The notes under the pieces: generated by a model
Databases searched by the model: none
Told to the model about the DNA's origin: nothing
The model's input: the letters and a program-made list of their open reading frames with translations, nothing else
Source of the DNA: Latilactobacillus sakei subsp. sakei DSM 20017 = JCM 1157
GTDB taxonomy: Bacteria > Bacillota > Bacilli > Lactobacillales > Lactobacillaceae
NCBI RefSeq assembly: GCF_002370355.1
Contig: NZ_AP017929.1
Span: 1,674,001-1,738,000 of the forward strand
Direction: 5' to 3'
DNA length: 64,000 bases
Shown: one piece after another, positions 18,829-27,508 of the stretch
Position numbering within the stretch: the first letter of the stretch is position 1
How the letters are laid out: each line of letters starts with the position of its first letter
Made by a program: the position numbers and the translations under genes

Positions 18829-21060
18829 CTATCCTTGCACTCGTTTAACTTCGTAAACATCTGGAATATTTTTAACGGCTTCCATAATCCGTTCGAGATG
18901 ATCAATATTGTGAATCCCAACCGTCACATGAATATCAGCCATTTTATCATGGTCAATCCGCCCCATGACATTGTTGAGTTGTTTGCTGTGTGCATTCAAC
19001 ACTTGTAAGACATCGTTTAATAAACCGCCCCGATTGTAACCATAGACCTCTAAGTTGGCATCGTAGAGTTGATCATGTTTAGCGGACGTATTTTCCCAAC
19101 TGACTTCCGTTAGTCGACTGTTCATATCGGCACGATCCACGATATTTGGACAATCACGACGATGGACTGAAACACCACGCCCTTTTGTCACATAGCCAAC
19201 AATATCGTCGCCAGGTACTGGATTACAGCACTTACTTAAGCGTACCAACACATTATCGACACCTTCGATGATGACGCCGTCTTCATGCTTAATCGTAATA
19301 TGACTACCAGCAGCCTTTTGACCTGGTTTTTGAGAATCCTTGGCCGATAAAATTTCAGCTTCTAGTGCCTTTTGTTCATTCTCTTCTTTTTCACGACGTT
19401 CCTTAAGCGTTAATCGGTTCAAGACCGCTTGTGCTGAGATTTCACCAAAGCCCACCGCTGCAAATAATTCTTCTTCTGAATTAAAATTAAAGTGCGGCAA
19501 AATGATTGCTAAGCTATCCTTGTTCAGATGTGCCTTCACAGTATGACCTTGTTCTAACAACAAATGTTCAATTGCTGTCCGGCCTTTTTCAACATTTTCA
19601 TCACGATCTTCTTTTTTAAAGTACCGTTTTACTTTATTACGAGCACGGGCTGTGAAAGCTAACTTAATCCAATCCCGGCTTGGTGTCGCACTAGTTGAGG
19701 TTAACATCTCCACAATATCACCGTTACGTAATTGATAATTTAATGGGACGATTTTGCCGTTAATCTTAGCACCAACCGCATGATTACCCACTTCCGTATG
19801 CACGAGATAGGCAAAATCAATTGGTACCGAGCCTTTTGGCAACTCGTAAACATCGCCTCTAGGGGTGAAAACGTAGACGCGGTCGCTGAAGATATCGCCT
19901 TTGACACTTTCCATAAATTCTGATGCATCATCTGAGGCATCTTGAATTTCTAGAATTTCACGGAATAAATCTAACTTACGGCCTGATTCATCTATCTTAA
20001 TTTGTTCCTTAACGCCTTCTTTATAAGCCCAATGTGCCGCAACCCCATATTCAGCAACGTTGTGCATTTCTTGCGTCCGGATTTGTACTTCAAGTGGTTT
20101 GTCTTTAGGACCAATCACCGTTGTATGAATCGATTGATACATATTCGCTTTGGGCATTGCAATATAGTCTTTAAAACGACCGGGCATTGGTTTCCACTTA
20201 GTGTGAATGGCGCCTAAAACAGCGTAACAATCTTTAATCGAGTCAACCACTACCCGAATTGCGAGTAAATCATAGAGTTCTTCGAATTGCTTGTGTTGAT
20301 CGCGCATCTTGCGGTAAATCGAATATAAATGTTTAGGACGACCGTAAATTTCGTAGTTCATGTCCAAATCGGCAACTGAATCCTTGATGTCTTCAATTGC
20401 TTCTTGAATATAAGCTTCACGTTGTGTCCGCTTAGAATTCATCAAATGAACAATCCGATAGTATTGTTGTGGGTTAAGATAGCGTAGCGAAATATCTTCT
20501 AGTTCCCACTTAATCTTACTAATCCCTAAACGATCAGCTAATGGCGCATAAATTTCCAACGTTTCATTAGCAATCCGCCGTTGTTTTTCGGGTTTCAAAT
20601 GCTTTAACGTGCGCATATTATGCAGACGATCGGCTAGTTTTACCATAATGACCCGTAAATCCTTGGCCATCGCTAACAACATCTTCCGATGATTTTCAGC
20701 GAGTTGTTCTTGATGCGATTTATACTTAATTTTCCCTAATTTCGTCACACCATCAACAATGACTGCCACATCTTGGCCAAACATCTCTTGCACATCACCT
20801 AAGGTAATATTGGTATCTTCAACGACGTCATGCAAATAGCCCGACGCAACTGTCGCCGGATCCATCTTCAATTCTGCTAAAATACCTGCGACTTGAATCG
20901 GATGAATAATGTACGGTTCACCTGATTGACGTACTTGTTCCTTATGCACATACGCTGCAAAATCATACGCCTTTTGCACGAAAGCAAGATGCTCAGCATT
21001 CATGTATTTCTGACATAGCTGGATCACTTCTTGCTGTGAAATCACTTTTTCTTCTGACAT
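18829..21060 (-). CDS. rsh: Bifunctional (p)ppGpp synthetase/hydrolase
   Basis: Long RelA/SpoT homologue controlling the stringent response. Domains in order: HD hydrolase (PYIIHPIQVA and the catalytic LHDVVEDT), synthetase (GRPKHLYSIYRKM), TGS (VYVFTPRGDVYELP), a zinc-finger/helical region with CCNPVPGDD, and C-terminal ACT. The HD motif is intact, so hydrolase activity is expected. The frame opens at 21111, but the ATG at 21060 (MSEEKVISQQ) follows GGAG at nine bases, giving 743 aa. Confidence 0.96.
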   Translation of the reverse strand: MSEEKVISQQEVIQLCQKYMNAEHLAFVQKAYDFAAYVHKEQVRQSGEPYIIHPIQVAGILAELKMDPATVASGYLHDVVEDTNITLGDVQEMFGQDVAVIVDGVTKLGKIKYKSHQEQLAENHRKMLLAMAKDLRVIMVKLADRLHNMRTLKHLKPEKQRRIANETLEIYAPLADRLGISKIKWELEDISLRYLNPQQYYRIVHLMNSKRTQREAYIQEAIEDIKDSVADLDMNYEIYGRPKHLYSIYRKMRDQHKQFEELYDLLAIRVVVDSIKDCYAVLGAIHTKWKPMPGRFKDYIAMPKANMYQSIHTTVIGPKDKPLEVQIRTQEMHNVAEYGVAAHWAYKEGVKEQIKIDESGRKLDLFREILEIQDASDDASEFMESVKGDIFSDRVYVFTPRGDVYELPKGSVPIDFAYLVHTEVGNHAVGAKINGKIVPLNYQLRNGDIVEMLTSTSATPSRDWIKLAFTARARNKVKRYFKKEDRDENVEKGRTAIEHLLLEQGHTVKAHLNKDSLAIILPHFNFNSEEELFAAVGFGEISAQAVLNRLTLKERREKEENEQKALEAEILSAKDSQKPGQKAAGSHITIKHEDGVIIEGVDNVLVRLSKCCNPVPGDDIVGYVTKGRGVSVHRRDCPNIVDRADMNSRLTEVSWENTSAKHDQLYDANLEVYGYNRGGLLNDVLQVLNAHSKQLNNVMGRIDHDKMADIHVTVGIHNIDHLERIMEAVKNIPDVYEVKRVQG

Positions 21061-21104
21061 CTTGCCCAACTCCAATTCCGACTCTACTAAAATTTGTTTT
21101 TTAA

Positions 21105-21142
21105 ACAACAAAACTGGCTCAACAGTTTGTCGAGTCAGTTTT
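21105..21142 (-). terminator. Terminator after the small membrane gene
   Basis: On the minus strand AAACTGACTC pairs with GAGCCAGTTT, followed by a TTGTTGTTT tract. The 5' arm overlaps the last codons of the gene at 21141-21485. It may reduce read-through into rsh. Confidence 0.65.
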
Positions 21143-21485
21143 ATTTGCGACGTTCGTACGCAGTATTAATACCCAAATAACTTAATAAGAAGTAAATTGG
21201 GATAAACCAATAATTATAATCTGCGAAGCGGACAACAACCATTAAGGCAAATAAAACTGGCAGATAAAAAATATTATACCAAGGGGCGTGTGTTTTCTGA
21301 ATGCGATAGCCGATGAAAAAGGCTGCACAGCCATTAATTGCCATAAACAGCAACCCAATGCGCCACGTTTTACTAATTGATAACCAACCGAAAACGAGTG
21401 GCAATACAACGGCAAGGAGTAACGCTACTAAGAAGTAACGGACCCAAACTTGCTTTAAAAAGCGATTATTTTTAATTTTATCCAT
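21141..21485 (-). CDS. Small integral membrane protein of unknown function
   Basis: A 114-aa protein with four hydrophobic helices (about 15-33, 43-60, 68-86, 90-105) and charged ends (MDKIKNNRFLK, YERRK). I recognise no named domain. It lies between rsmE and rsh on the same strand, with 39 bases to rsmE, and its own terminator follows. Confidence 0.7.
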   Translation of the reverse strand: MDKIKNNRFLKQVWVRYFLVALLLAVVLPLVFGWLSISKTWRIGLLFMAINGCAAFFIGYRIQKTHAPWYNIFYLPVLFALMVVVRFADYNYWFIPIYFLLSYLGINTAYERRK

Positions 21486-21524
21486 TGTGAAGCCCCTCTA
21501 TAAAAATTATTATTACCTATCATA

Positions 21525-22280
21525 CTATAAAGTACTCAATTCTGTCACATATGAAATTGCGCTTAGTAGATATAGCGGTGCTGTTTCGGCCCGTAAAATT
21601 CGTGGTCCCAAACCAGCTAACAAGAAACCTGCTGCTTGTAAGGCCTCAATTTCCTTTGGTGCAATGCCACCTTCTGGCCCAAAAACACAGATTAAACTTT
21701 GCCCTGGTTGCGCTGATTGTAGGCTTTGAACCAATTGGCCGTGTTCACCGGCTTTTGCTGATTCTTCGTACGCCACTAATTTAATGTCCGCTGATTCTTC
21801 AGCAATTGCCGTTAAACTCGCGCGCCATTCAATCACTGGCACATGGGTTCTATGCGCTTGTTCAGCCGCTTCTTGGGCAATCTTTTGCAGACGCGCTAGT
21901 TTCTTCACCTGCTTTTTAGCATCCCAACGCGCTACTGAAAATTGACTATTACAAAAGATAAAGCGATGTGTGCCTAATTGCGTCCCCTTTTGAACGATCC
22001 AATCGGTCTTATCACCTTTAGAAAGGCCACAGACAATCGTCGTTTCAATCGGCAGCTCAACATCTGTTTCCACGGCTGATTCAACTGTCACAGTCGCTTG
22101 TTTTTGCGTCGCATCTGCTGATTGCAATTGTGCGATAAAAGCTAATTCTTCTGGCGTCACGATTTCAATCTGATCGCCAACTTGCATACGCATCACCTTG
22201 AGCATATGATGCGCCGTTTCACCGGTTAATTGTAATGATTGATCAACCTTCACGGTTTCTTCAATAAAATAACGTTGCAT
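21525..22280 (-). CDS. rsmE: 16S rRNA (uracil1498-N3)-methyltransferase RsmE
   Basis: SPOUT-class methyltransferase acting on U1498 of 16S rRNA. The 251-aa protein has the N-terminal PUA-like domain (MQRYFIEETVKV, HHMLKVMRMQVGD) and the C-terminal knot with CVFGPEGGIAPKEI and LGPRILRAETAP, which bind SAM. It lies 11 bases after prmA, the conserved pair. Confidence 0.96.
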   Translation of the reverse strand: MQRYFIEETVKVDQSLQLTGETAHHMLKVMRMQVGDQIEIVTPEELAFIAQLQSADATQKQATVTVESAVETDVELPIETTIVCGLSKGDKTDWIVQKGTQLGTHRFIFCNSQFSVARWDAKKQVKKLARLQKIAQEAAEQAHRTHVPVIEWRASLTAIAEESADIKLVAYEESAKAGEHGQLVQSLQSAQPGQSLICVFGPEGGIAPKEIEALQAAGFLLAGLGPRILRAETAPLYLLSAISYVTELSTL

Positions 22281-22291
22281 TCATTTGACCT

Positions 22292-23194
22292 CTAATCTTC
22301 GTCCGTCTTTAGCCGCGTAATCAAGCCGACCCAATCACCCATATGAAGGCTTTCTTCAACCATTAAGCCGTTAGCGCTCAACGTTTCGCGAATGACTGCT
22401 TCTTTTTCAGTGATAATCCCAGCCAATAATAAGTGGCCGCCTTCTTTTAATAAGGCCGGCACTTGTGGAATCAGGGGCACTAAGACCACTGGTAACATAT
22501 TGGCGACGATTACGTCAGCCGCACCAGTAATGCCGTGTAATAAATCGTTTGGTTTGGCAATGATGCCTTGTGTAACGGGGTTCAAATCAAAATTAGCCAC
22601 CGCGGCATCCACTGCGACTTGATCTACATCGTACGCGCGAATATCTTGAACACCTAAATGAGCTGCCGCAATACTCAAGACACCAGAACCTGTCCCAACG
22701 TCGATCAATTGTTCACCGCCGCGTAAAACCATTTCTAACATTTGTACTGAAAGATGCGTCGTAGGATGCGTCCCAGTACCAAAAGCCATCCCTGGATCCA
22801 TTCGGATTAAAGCTTCACGTTCATCTGTTGGTTGGTAATCCGTCCAACTGGGCACAACCGTTAAGAAACGGGTTAGACGGGTTGGTTGATAATACTTTTT
22901 CCATGCAGTTGCCCAATCATCATCGGCCACTTGTTGTAGATTAACGCTACCTTCACCAATTGATAAGCCGAATTCCGTGAGTTGTAACACGCGTTGACGA
23001 ATCAACGGTAACTTTTCAGGAACAAAAACCGTTTCTGGGAAAAAGGCACTGACTGCTGCCACATCTCCGACTAAAGTATCGTTAATTGAGGCGTCTTCAA
23101 TTTGAATGCCCTCGGCGCCAGCTTCGGTTAAAATATTTGCGATCGCTTCAACTGCTTCATTGACAGTTGCAACTGTGACTTTCGTCCATTCCAT
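22292..23194 (-). CDS. prmA: Ribosomal protein L11 methyltransferase
   Basis: SAM-dependent trimethylation of L11. The 300-aa protein has a small N-terminal substrate-recognition domain with [11 protein letters not shown], then [20 protein letters not shown] and the SAM loop [24 protein letters not shown] is the NPPY-like catalytic segment. It starts an operon with rsmE. Confidence 0.96.
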
Positions 23195-23212
23195 GTATTC
23201 TGCTCCTTAATG

Positions 23213-23242
23213 ATTAAAACAGGCCAAAAGAATTTGACCTGT
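23213..23242 (-). terminator. Terminator between the DUF3013 gene and prmA
   Basis: The minus strand has ACAGGTCAAA, a short loop, TTTTGGCCTGT and a short T-run. It sits between the stop of the DUF3013 gene and the prmA start. Confidence 0.55.
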
Positions 23243-23257
23243 CGCTGAAATCTATTC

Positions 23258-23782
23258 TTAGTATTTAGGGTAAGTGTAGTATTTTTTAGCTAAGTCATCA
23301 CTGGCTTGAGCAACGGTTGCTTGGAAAACCGTGTCATCCCAGTCCAAGATAAATGTTTCGTCATCTGATTCATCGTTTACAAAGGCAGCTAAGTGATCTT
23401 CGCCGTCATCTAATAGGTCTTGGAGATAATTGAAAACACCACGCCCGACTTGGGCATTCAAACCTTGGCGGCCAGAAAATGGAATGACAGCTAAATAGTT
23501 ATCAGCATATTCAAAACCGTCGATTTTGCTTTCATCGAAGAATAAAATTGCATCTTCATAACTAATTTCATCTGATTCATTTAATTCGCCATTTTGATCT
23601 TCGACAGCCAATTCTTGGCTCTTCGTCACATTTAACGTGAATTCTAATTCGATCGCCCGTGATTGTTTATCCCAGTTGATGTTGATATCGCCGCTAAATT
23701 GTAAATCATCTAATTCTGCTTCAAAAAATTCTAACATGTTTTTTTCGACCATAATTGTCACCGTATCCTTTAATTTGTTCAT
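23258..23782 (-). CDS. DUF3013-family acidic protein
   Basis: A 174-aa strongly acidic soluble protein (DESDDETFILDWDD, LDDGEDHLAAF). It resembles the DUF3013 family found in lactobacilli and other cocci upstream of prmA. No catalytic motif is visible and the function is unknown. It appears to be a separate transcript, since a terminator lies between it and prmA. Confidence 0.72.
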   Translation of the reverse strand: MNKLKDTVTIMVEKNMLEFFEAELDDLQFSGDININWDKQSRAIELEFTLNVTKSQELAVEDQNGELNESDEISYEDAILFFDESKIDGFEYADNYLAVIPFSGRQGLNAQVGRGVFNYLQDLLDDGEDHLAAFVNDESDDETFILDWDDTVFQATVAQASDDLAKKYYTYPKY

Positions 23783-23866
23783 TCATCGGCTATCAATAAC
23801 AGCCGAACACCTGCTAATATCATACCTGATTACGCAATGAATCTAAAGCACTTATCATCTGAAACA

Positions 23867-23898
23867 CAAAAAAAGCCGTGACAATTGTCTCCGGCTTA
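23867..23898 (-). terminator. Terminator
   Basis: On the minus strand AAGCCG pairs with CGGCTT around a GACAATTGTC inner helix, followed by seven T. It closes the gene at 23926-24312. Confidence 0.8.
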
Positions 23899-23925
23899 AT
23901 CGATTTCTGATTGAAACGTCCAATT

Positions 23926-24312
23926 TTAGTCGGCCTTTTTTTGGCCCCAATAATTAATATCCATTGTATTAGCATCATAACGGTGAAATTCAATGCCTAA
24001 ATCTTCAAGCGAGTGACTCATAACCCGCCCGTATAAACGCATATCAGCTTCTTCCGTATTATCCGCTGGTCGAATCGCGTGCATTAAAATAAACTTCGCC
24101 ATTTCTTCTTGAACCGATGGGATAATCTCTGACAAAGGATCAAAGACCATCGTTACGAACCGAATCTCGTTGCTATCACCATCTTGCGTGAGTGAAACAA
24201 GTGGAAAACCGCCGAAATTCTGTCGCTGTCCTAAATAGGCTAGTAACTGATCAATCTGTTCTTTGGTAAAGCCTGATTTATAAAAAAGAAAATGCCAAGT
24301 CTGTCTATTCAT
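23926..24312 (-). CDS. Conserved small protein of unknown function
   Basis: A 128-aa soluble protein starting MNRQTWHFLFYKSGF, with AGGTGA upstream at good spacing. No named domain is recognised. It contains mixed charged stretches and FGGFPLVSL near the middle. It is followed by a terminator and lies downstream of another orphan gene on the same strand. Confidence 0.65.
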   Translation of the reverse strand: MNRQTWHFLFYKSGFTKEQIDQLLAYLGQRQNFGGFPLVSLTQDGDSNEIRFVTMVFDPLSEIIPSVQEEMAKFILMHAIRPADNTEEADMRLYGRVMSHSLEDLGIEFHRYDANTMDINYWGQKKAD

Positions 24313-24344
24313 AATGTCACCTGCTCAAATTTAAATTACCTTTA

Positions 24345-24791
24345 TTATGCCATATCAGCGGTTGAAAAACTAACCATAGAAATCGCATGTAAAACTGTGT
24401 TAATTTGTTCACGTTGTGTTTCTTGATCATGACGCGCCGCTAAAACTTGCGCATAAACTTCTTTAGAAGGCCCTTCAAAAGAATGAACCATCGTTTCTGT
24501 TGCATCAACGTAGTGTTCAAGTGCCGTAATTAATTGCTGATTAATCGTGACAAACGCAGTTGGTGGTTGCACCGCAGCGACTTGAGTAACAAATGCCCGC
24601 AGGACCGTTAAATTTTGGTCAACGTAATGATCCAGGGTCGCTAACGTTTCACCGACTGTGCATCTTCCTAAAATAATATTCCTACAAGTTTGCGTACACT
24701 CGAAAAACACCGTTTCAAATACAGCGAATCTCTCGAGCAGTTGGTTCACCTGAACCACATAGCTTACAGCCGGTATTGTCTTGGTTGTCAT
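24345..24791 (-). CDS. Helical protein of unknown function
   Basis: A 148-aa, mostly helical soluble protein; the start follows AAAGGAG. It has two nearby cysteines (FFECTQTCRNI) and looks like a four-helix-bundle type sequence, but I recognise no family. The gene downstream is 32 bases away and may be cotranscribed. Confidence 0.62.
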   Translation of the reverse strand: MTTKTIPAVSYVVQVNQLLERFAVFETVFFECTQTCRNIILGRCTVGETLATLDHYVDQNLTVLRAFVTQVAAVQPPTAFVTINQQLITALEHYVDATETMVHSFEGPSKEVYAQVLAARHDQETQREQINTVLHAISMVSFSTADMA

Positions 24792-24891
24792 CGATATCCG
24801 CTCCTTTAATTTTTCAATTAGTCAATAACTGACTTAAGCATAGATTATCAAAATAATTGGAATTTATTAAAGAATAAGCTCATACGAATCA

Positions 24892-25056
24892 CTATTTTTT
24901 GTGAATTGGTTGCTGATATGGTTTGGTTAACCCCGAAAAGGCCACCCGAATCTTCTGATAATGCGCATCGTTATCCCTTGCTTGACTGACCAATTGCGTA
25001 AAATCATGTGCTTGAACACCACTTACTGTTTCTTGCCGTTTTCTAAACCATTTCAT
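24892..25056 (-). CDS. Small basic protein of unknown function
   Basis: A 54-aa protein, MKWFRKRQETVSGVQAHD onward, ending KPYQQPIHKK. The start at 25056 is set by AAGGAG nine bases upstream; the frame extends to 25101 without a good site. There is no transmembrane helix or known domain. It is divergent from the YbaK gene with only 122 bases between starts. Confidence 0.55.
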   Translation of the reverse strand: MKWFRKRQETVSGVQAHDFTQLVSQARDNDAHYQKIRVAFSGLTKPYQQPIHKK

Positions 25057-25127
25057 CACAATCAACTCCTTATTTAAAGTCATTATACCCCTATTCAACA
25101 TTAATGGCGGTCCTTAAATTTACATTT

Positions 25128-25156
25128 TTAACAAATTGCCGTAAACTAACTATAAT
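25128..25156 (+). promoter_or_regulatory. Promoter of the YbaK-like gene
   Basis: TTAACA (25128-25133), a 17-base spacer and TATAAT (25151-25156) lie 22 bases before the TTG start. This is a near-consensus vegetative promoter. Confidence 0.75.
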
Positions 25157-25178
25157 TACTAAAGGAGTGGCATCTATT

Positions 25179-25685
25179 TTGGGTAAAAAGAAAAAACAAG
25201 GACAACTCGCAAAGACCCTTGTCGAAAAAATATTAGACAAACAAAAGGTCGCCTATACACAATTTGAGTTTCCAACACACGAAGAACATCACGTCGCACA
25301 AATGCAGGTCGATCACTTGGATATTGATGAACATCTCATCTATAAAACACTCGTGCTCTCGGGCAAACAAACCGGCCCAATTGTCGGTGTCGTCCCCATC
25401 GATTGTCATTTGGACGAAAAGAAACTCAGCAAGATTTCCGGTAATAAAAAAATCGCGATGGTCCCTTTAAAGGATCTCGTAGCAACAACCGGGTACGAAC
25501 ATGGCGCCAATACGCCCGTTGGTATTTGGGAAAAAGCACATTTTCCAATCTATATCGACCAACAAGCCGAAAAAGAACCTTTAATCTTTGTTTCATCAGG
25601 TAAAATTGGCCGTTCAATCCAGATTAACCCCCAAGACCTGAGCCGGGTGGTCTCAGGCACTTTCGCAGATATTAGCGAAGACTAA
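25179..25685 (+). CDS. ybaK: Cys-tRNA(Pro)/aminoacyl-tRNA deacylase, YbaK/EbsC family
   Basis: Trans-editing enzyme clearing mischarged tRNA. The 168-aa protein has the YbaK-fold landmarks YKTLVLSGK, VVPIDCHLDEKKLSKISGNK and FPIYIDQQAEKEPLIFVSSG. The start is TTG at 25179, set by AAAGGAG eight bases upstream; the open frame to 25104 would begin upstream of the promoter -10. It is a single-gene unit with its own promoter and terminator. Confidence 0.9.
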   Translation: MGKKKKQGQLAKTLVEKILDKQKVAYTQFEFPTHEEHHVAQMQVDHLDIDEHLIYKTLVLSGKQTGPIVGVVPIDCHLDEKKLSKISGNKKIAMVPLKDLVATTGYEHGANTPVGIWEKAHFPIYIDQQAEKEPLIFVSSGKIGRSIQINPQDLSRVVSGTFADISED

Positions 25686-25758
25686 AAAAAGGACATCAAT
25701 TTGCCAATGTAATCACTACAACGAGTGATTTAACATTGCGAATCGATGTCCTTTTTTA
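25684..25758. terminator. Large bidirectional terminator
   Basis: AAAAAAAGGACATC pairs with GATGTCCTTTTTT. Inner helices CAATGT/ACATTG and TCACT/AGTGA stack in the loop. It closes the YbaK gene and the convergent small gene at 25766. Confidence 0.85.
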
Positions 25759-25765
25759 ATTCATA

Positions 25766-26014
25766 TTAATCTAAATAGCCTGCTAAGTTGTGATTAGAAA
25801 CAATCACCTTATCCTTCAACAAGGTTGGCGTCTTCACAATATTGTGAATGACCGTTTGTGGGGTCACACCCGCTTGCGCTAAAGTTGTTAGTGCATCGGA
25901 TTTTACCACTACCTTCTTAATCGACTGACATAGTTTGATCGTTGCAACATACTGTCCCTCATCTTGCGCTTCGGTAATCTCGTATTTCCCATAAAAATGT
26001 TTGTTCACGGTCAC
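25766..26014 (-). CDS. Small protein of unknown function
   Basis: An 82-aa protein starting MTVNKHFYGKYEITEAQ, mostly predicted beta then alpha, with VVVKSDALTTLAQAG. No named family is recognised. It is convergent with the YbaK gene. The 287-base stretch upstream (26015-26301) turns markedly AT-rich and marks the left side of the prophage-like block; I see no tRNA fragment there that could be the second attachment site. Confidence 0.6.
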   Translation of the reverse strand: MTVNKHFYGKYEITEAQDEGQYVATIKLCQSIKKVVVKSDALTTLAQAGVTPQTVIHNIVKTPTLLKDKVIVSNHNLAGYLD

Positions 26015-26197
26015 TCATCTCCTTGTAAAAAGGATAACACAGTTAATCGTTTTATACAAATTACTAATTGTACAATAAGGTAAAACTATGTGTTCGGAGA
26101 ACGATTACATATCACCCTACATTTAGATTCTATTTTTAATCATACTCTATTATTTTCTTTTTCTTCTATATAATTAAATGATTTTTATAACAAGTTT

Positions 26198-26206
26198 TGA
26201 TATACT
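26198..26206 (+). promoter_or_regulatory. Possible extended -10 promoter for the prophage-remnant genes
   Basis: TGATATACT (TG-A-TATACT) lies about 96 bases before the first gene. No good -35 is present. It is the only reasonable plus-strand promoter core in the gap. Confidence 0.4.
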
Positions 26207-26301
26207 AATTAACAATGTGAAAAAGTGGTTTTATCAATAATTATTATTGAGTCCAAATACTGACGACTTAAAAAGCTGTATATATTATTGGAGGATTTGA
26301 A

Positions 26302-26694
26302 ATGAGCACTAAAATTAAAGGTGCAGACGGTAAAGTTTACAAACAAGTCAGCGAGAATCAAGAAAGCCAACATTCACGTACAGCTGAAATGATTTTGGGA
26401 ATCATGGGTGGCGTATTTGGGATTATCGCTGGTGTCTTTTCGTTCTTAATGGGTGGTTTTGACAGTGCAATCAACAATACTTCATCAAGTAGCTTGTTTG
26501 GATTGGGCTTCGGTTGTGTTGTCGCAAGCATCGTTGCAATTATTTTAGTATGTATGATTAATAAAAATCGCGTTGTGATGGGTTGGTTAATCATTGTCTG
26601 TGGCATTTTAAATATTGTTTTTGTTTCAGCATTTGGTGTTTTAAGCGGAGTATTAATAATTGTCGCAGGAATTCTTGCACTTATTAGAAAATAA
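26302..26694 (+). CDS. DUF4064-like four-helix membrane protein
   Basis: A 130-aa protein with a polar N-terminus (MSTKIKGADGKVYKQVSE) and four hydrophobic helices from about residue 30 to the end. The Gly-rich helices and ending VAGILALIRK resemble the DUF4064 proteins seen in lactobacillus prophages. TTGGAGGA precedes the start. Its first 20 residues share the pattern KI-x-D-x-x-G-x-x-Y/F-x-x-V with the next protein. The role is unknown. Confidence 0.7.
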   Translation: MSTKIKGADGKVYKQVSENQESQHSRTAEMILGIMGGVFGIIAGVFSFLMGGFDSAINNTSSSSLFGLGFGCVVASIVAIILVCMINKNRVVMGWLIIVCGILNIVFVSAFGVLSGVLIIVAGILALIRK

Positions 26695-26714
26695 TTTTTT
26701 GGGGGTAATAAATT

Positions 26715-27419
26715 ATGTCAAAAAAAATTCAAGATGAAAACGGGAATACTTTTGTAGAAGTTAAACCTTTGTATAAGCGCTGGTGGATCTGGGTTCTAGC
26801 AGTTGTCGTTATTATATTTATTTTCGCAGCACTTTCAGGGGGTAGCGATGATACTAAAGAATCAAATGCAACAGCTCACACAACAACTTCTGCTGAAAAA
26901 GGAAATTCTAAAAATAGAACCGATAATTCTAATAGTTTAACGATTGACTATAACAAGGTTCCTATTATTTCGGAAAAGACTTACAAACTTTCCGTATCTG
27001 ACACTACTTGGAACTCGGCTTCTGTTTCTATTTCAAGCGCAAGAGTCATTAAAGTAAAACCTTTTGAATACAATTCAGAATCCGGTAAAAAGGCTGAAGG
27101 TTTAATTATTCTAAATGTAGCAGTTAAGCCTTCTCGTGATTTAACTGCTACATTCCCTGATCAAGGAACTATCATTACAAACGACGGACAACAGCAGGAG
27201 GCTATTATGCCTTCTATGAAGGGTGTAACAACTAATTGGGGTGGAGATATCGCTAACGGAGCCAATAAATCGGGTGACGTCATTTTCCCACTAGAAAAAC
27301 TAAATAATATTTCCGATATTAAATCTTTAAGATATAAGTTTAATGCTAGCTATGATACTGATGATTACGAAGATGAAAATTCTAATCATAACTATGATTT
27401 AACTATTAATTTAGACTAA
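26715..27419 (+). CDS. Membrane-anchored protein with C-terminal Ig-like (DUF4352-like) domain
   Basis: A 234-aa protein. A cytoplasmic stub (KKIQDENGNTFVEVKPLYKR) leads to one transmembrane helix (about 23-43, WWIWVLAVVVIIFIF). A Ser/Thr/Asn-rich spacer and an extracellular beta-rich domain (about 85-234, KVKPFEYNSESGKKAEGLII, FPDQGTIITNDGQ) follow. This layout is common in lactobacillus temperate phages between repressor and integrase. A role in superinfection exclusion is possible but not shown. It follows the DUF4064-like gene by 20 bases. Confidence 0.68.
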   Translation: MSKKIQDENGNTFVEVKPLYKRWWIWVLAVVVIIFIFAALSGGSDDTKESNATAHTTTSAEKGNSKNRTDNSNSLTIDYNKVPIISEKTYKLSVSDTTWNSASVSISSARVIKVKPFEYNSESGKKAEGLIILNVAVKPSRDLTATFPDQGTIITNDGQQQEAIMPSMKGVTTNWGGDIANGANKSGDVIFPLEKLNNISDIKSLRYKFNASYDTDDYEDENSNHNYDLTINLD

Positions 27420-27442
27420 TTATAAATACCCTCCACTCTGGT

Positions 27443-27504
27443 GAGACAGCCGCGTTCGATTCGCGGCTGGGGATTAGGCGATAACTTTCCCCATGAAAGG
27501 AATC
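27443..27504 (+). other. Structured intergenic element with tRNA T-arm-like hairpin
   Basis: CAGCCGCG pairs perfectly with CGCGGCTG around TTCGATT (27448-27470), the shape and loop of a tRNA T-arm. A second possible helix, GGGGA with TCCCC, follows and ends close to the ribosome-binding site of the next gene. No matching acceptor or anticodon arms are found, so it is not a tRNA gene. It could be a translational control element or a recombined tRNA scrap. Confidence 0.5.
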
Positions 27505-27508
27505 AATA

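Noticed and set aside
27443-27470. tRNA gene suggested by the TTCGATT loop
   Set aside because: Only a T-arm-like hairpin is present. No acceptor, D-arm or anticodon arm matches at the required distances.
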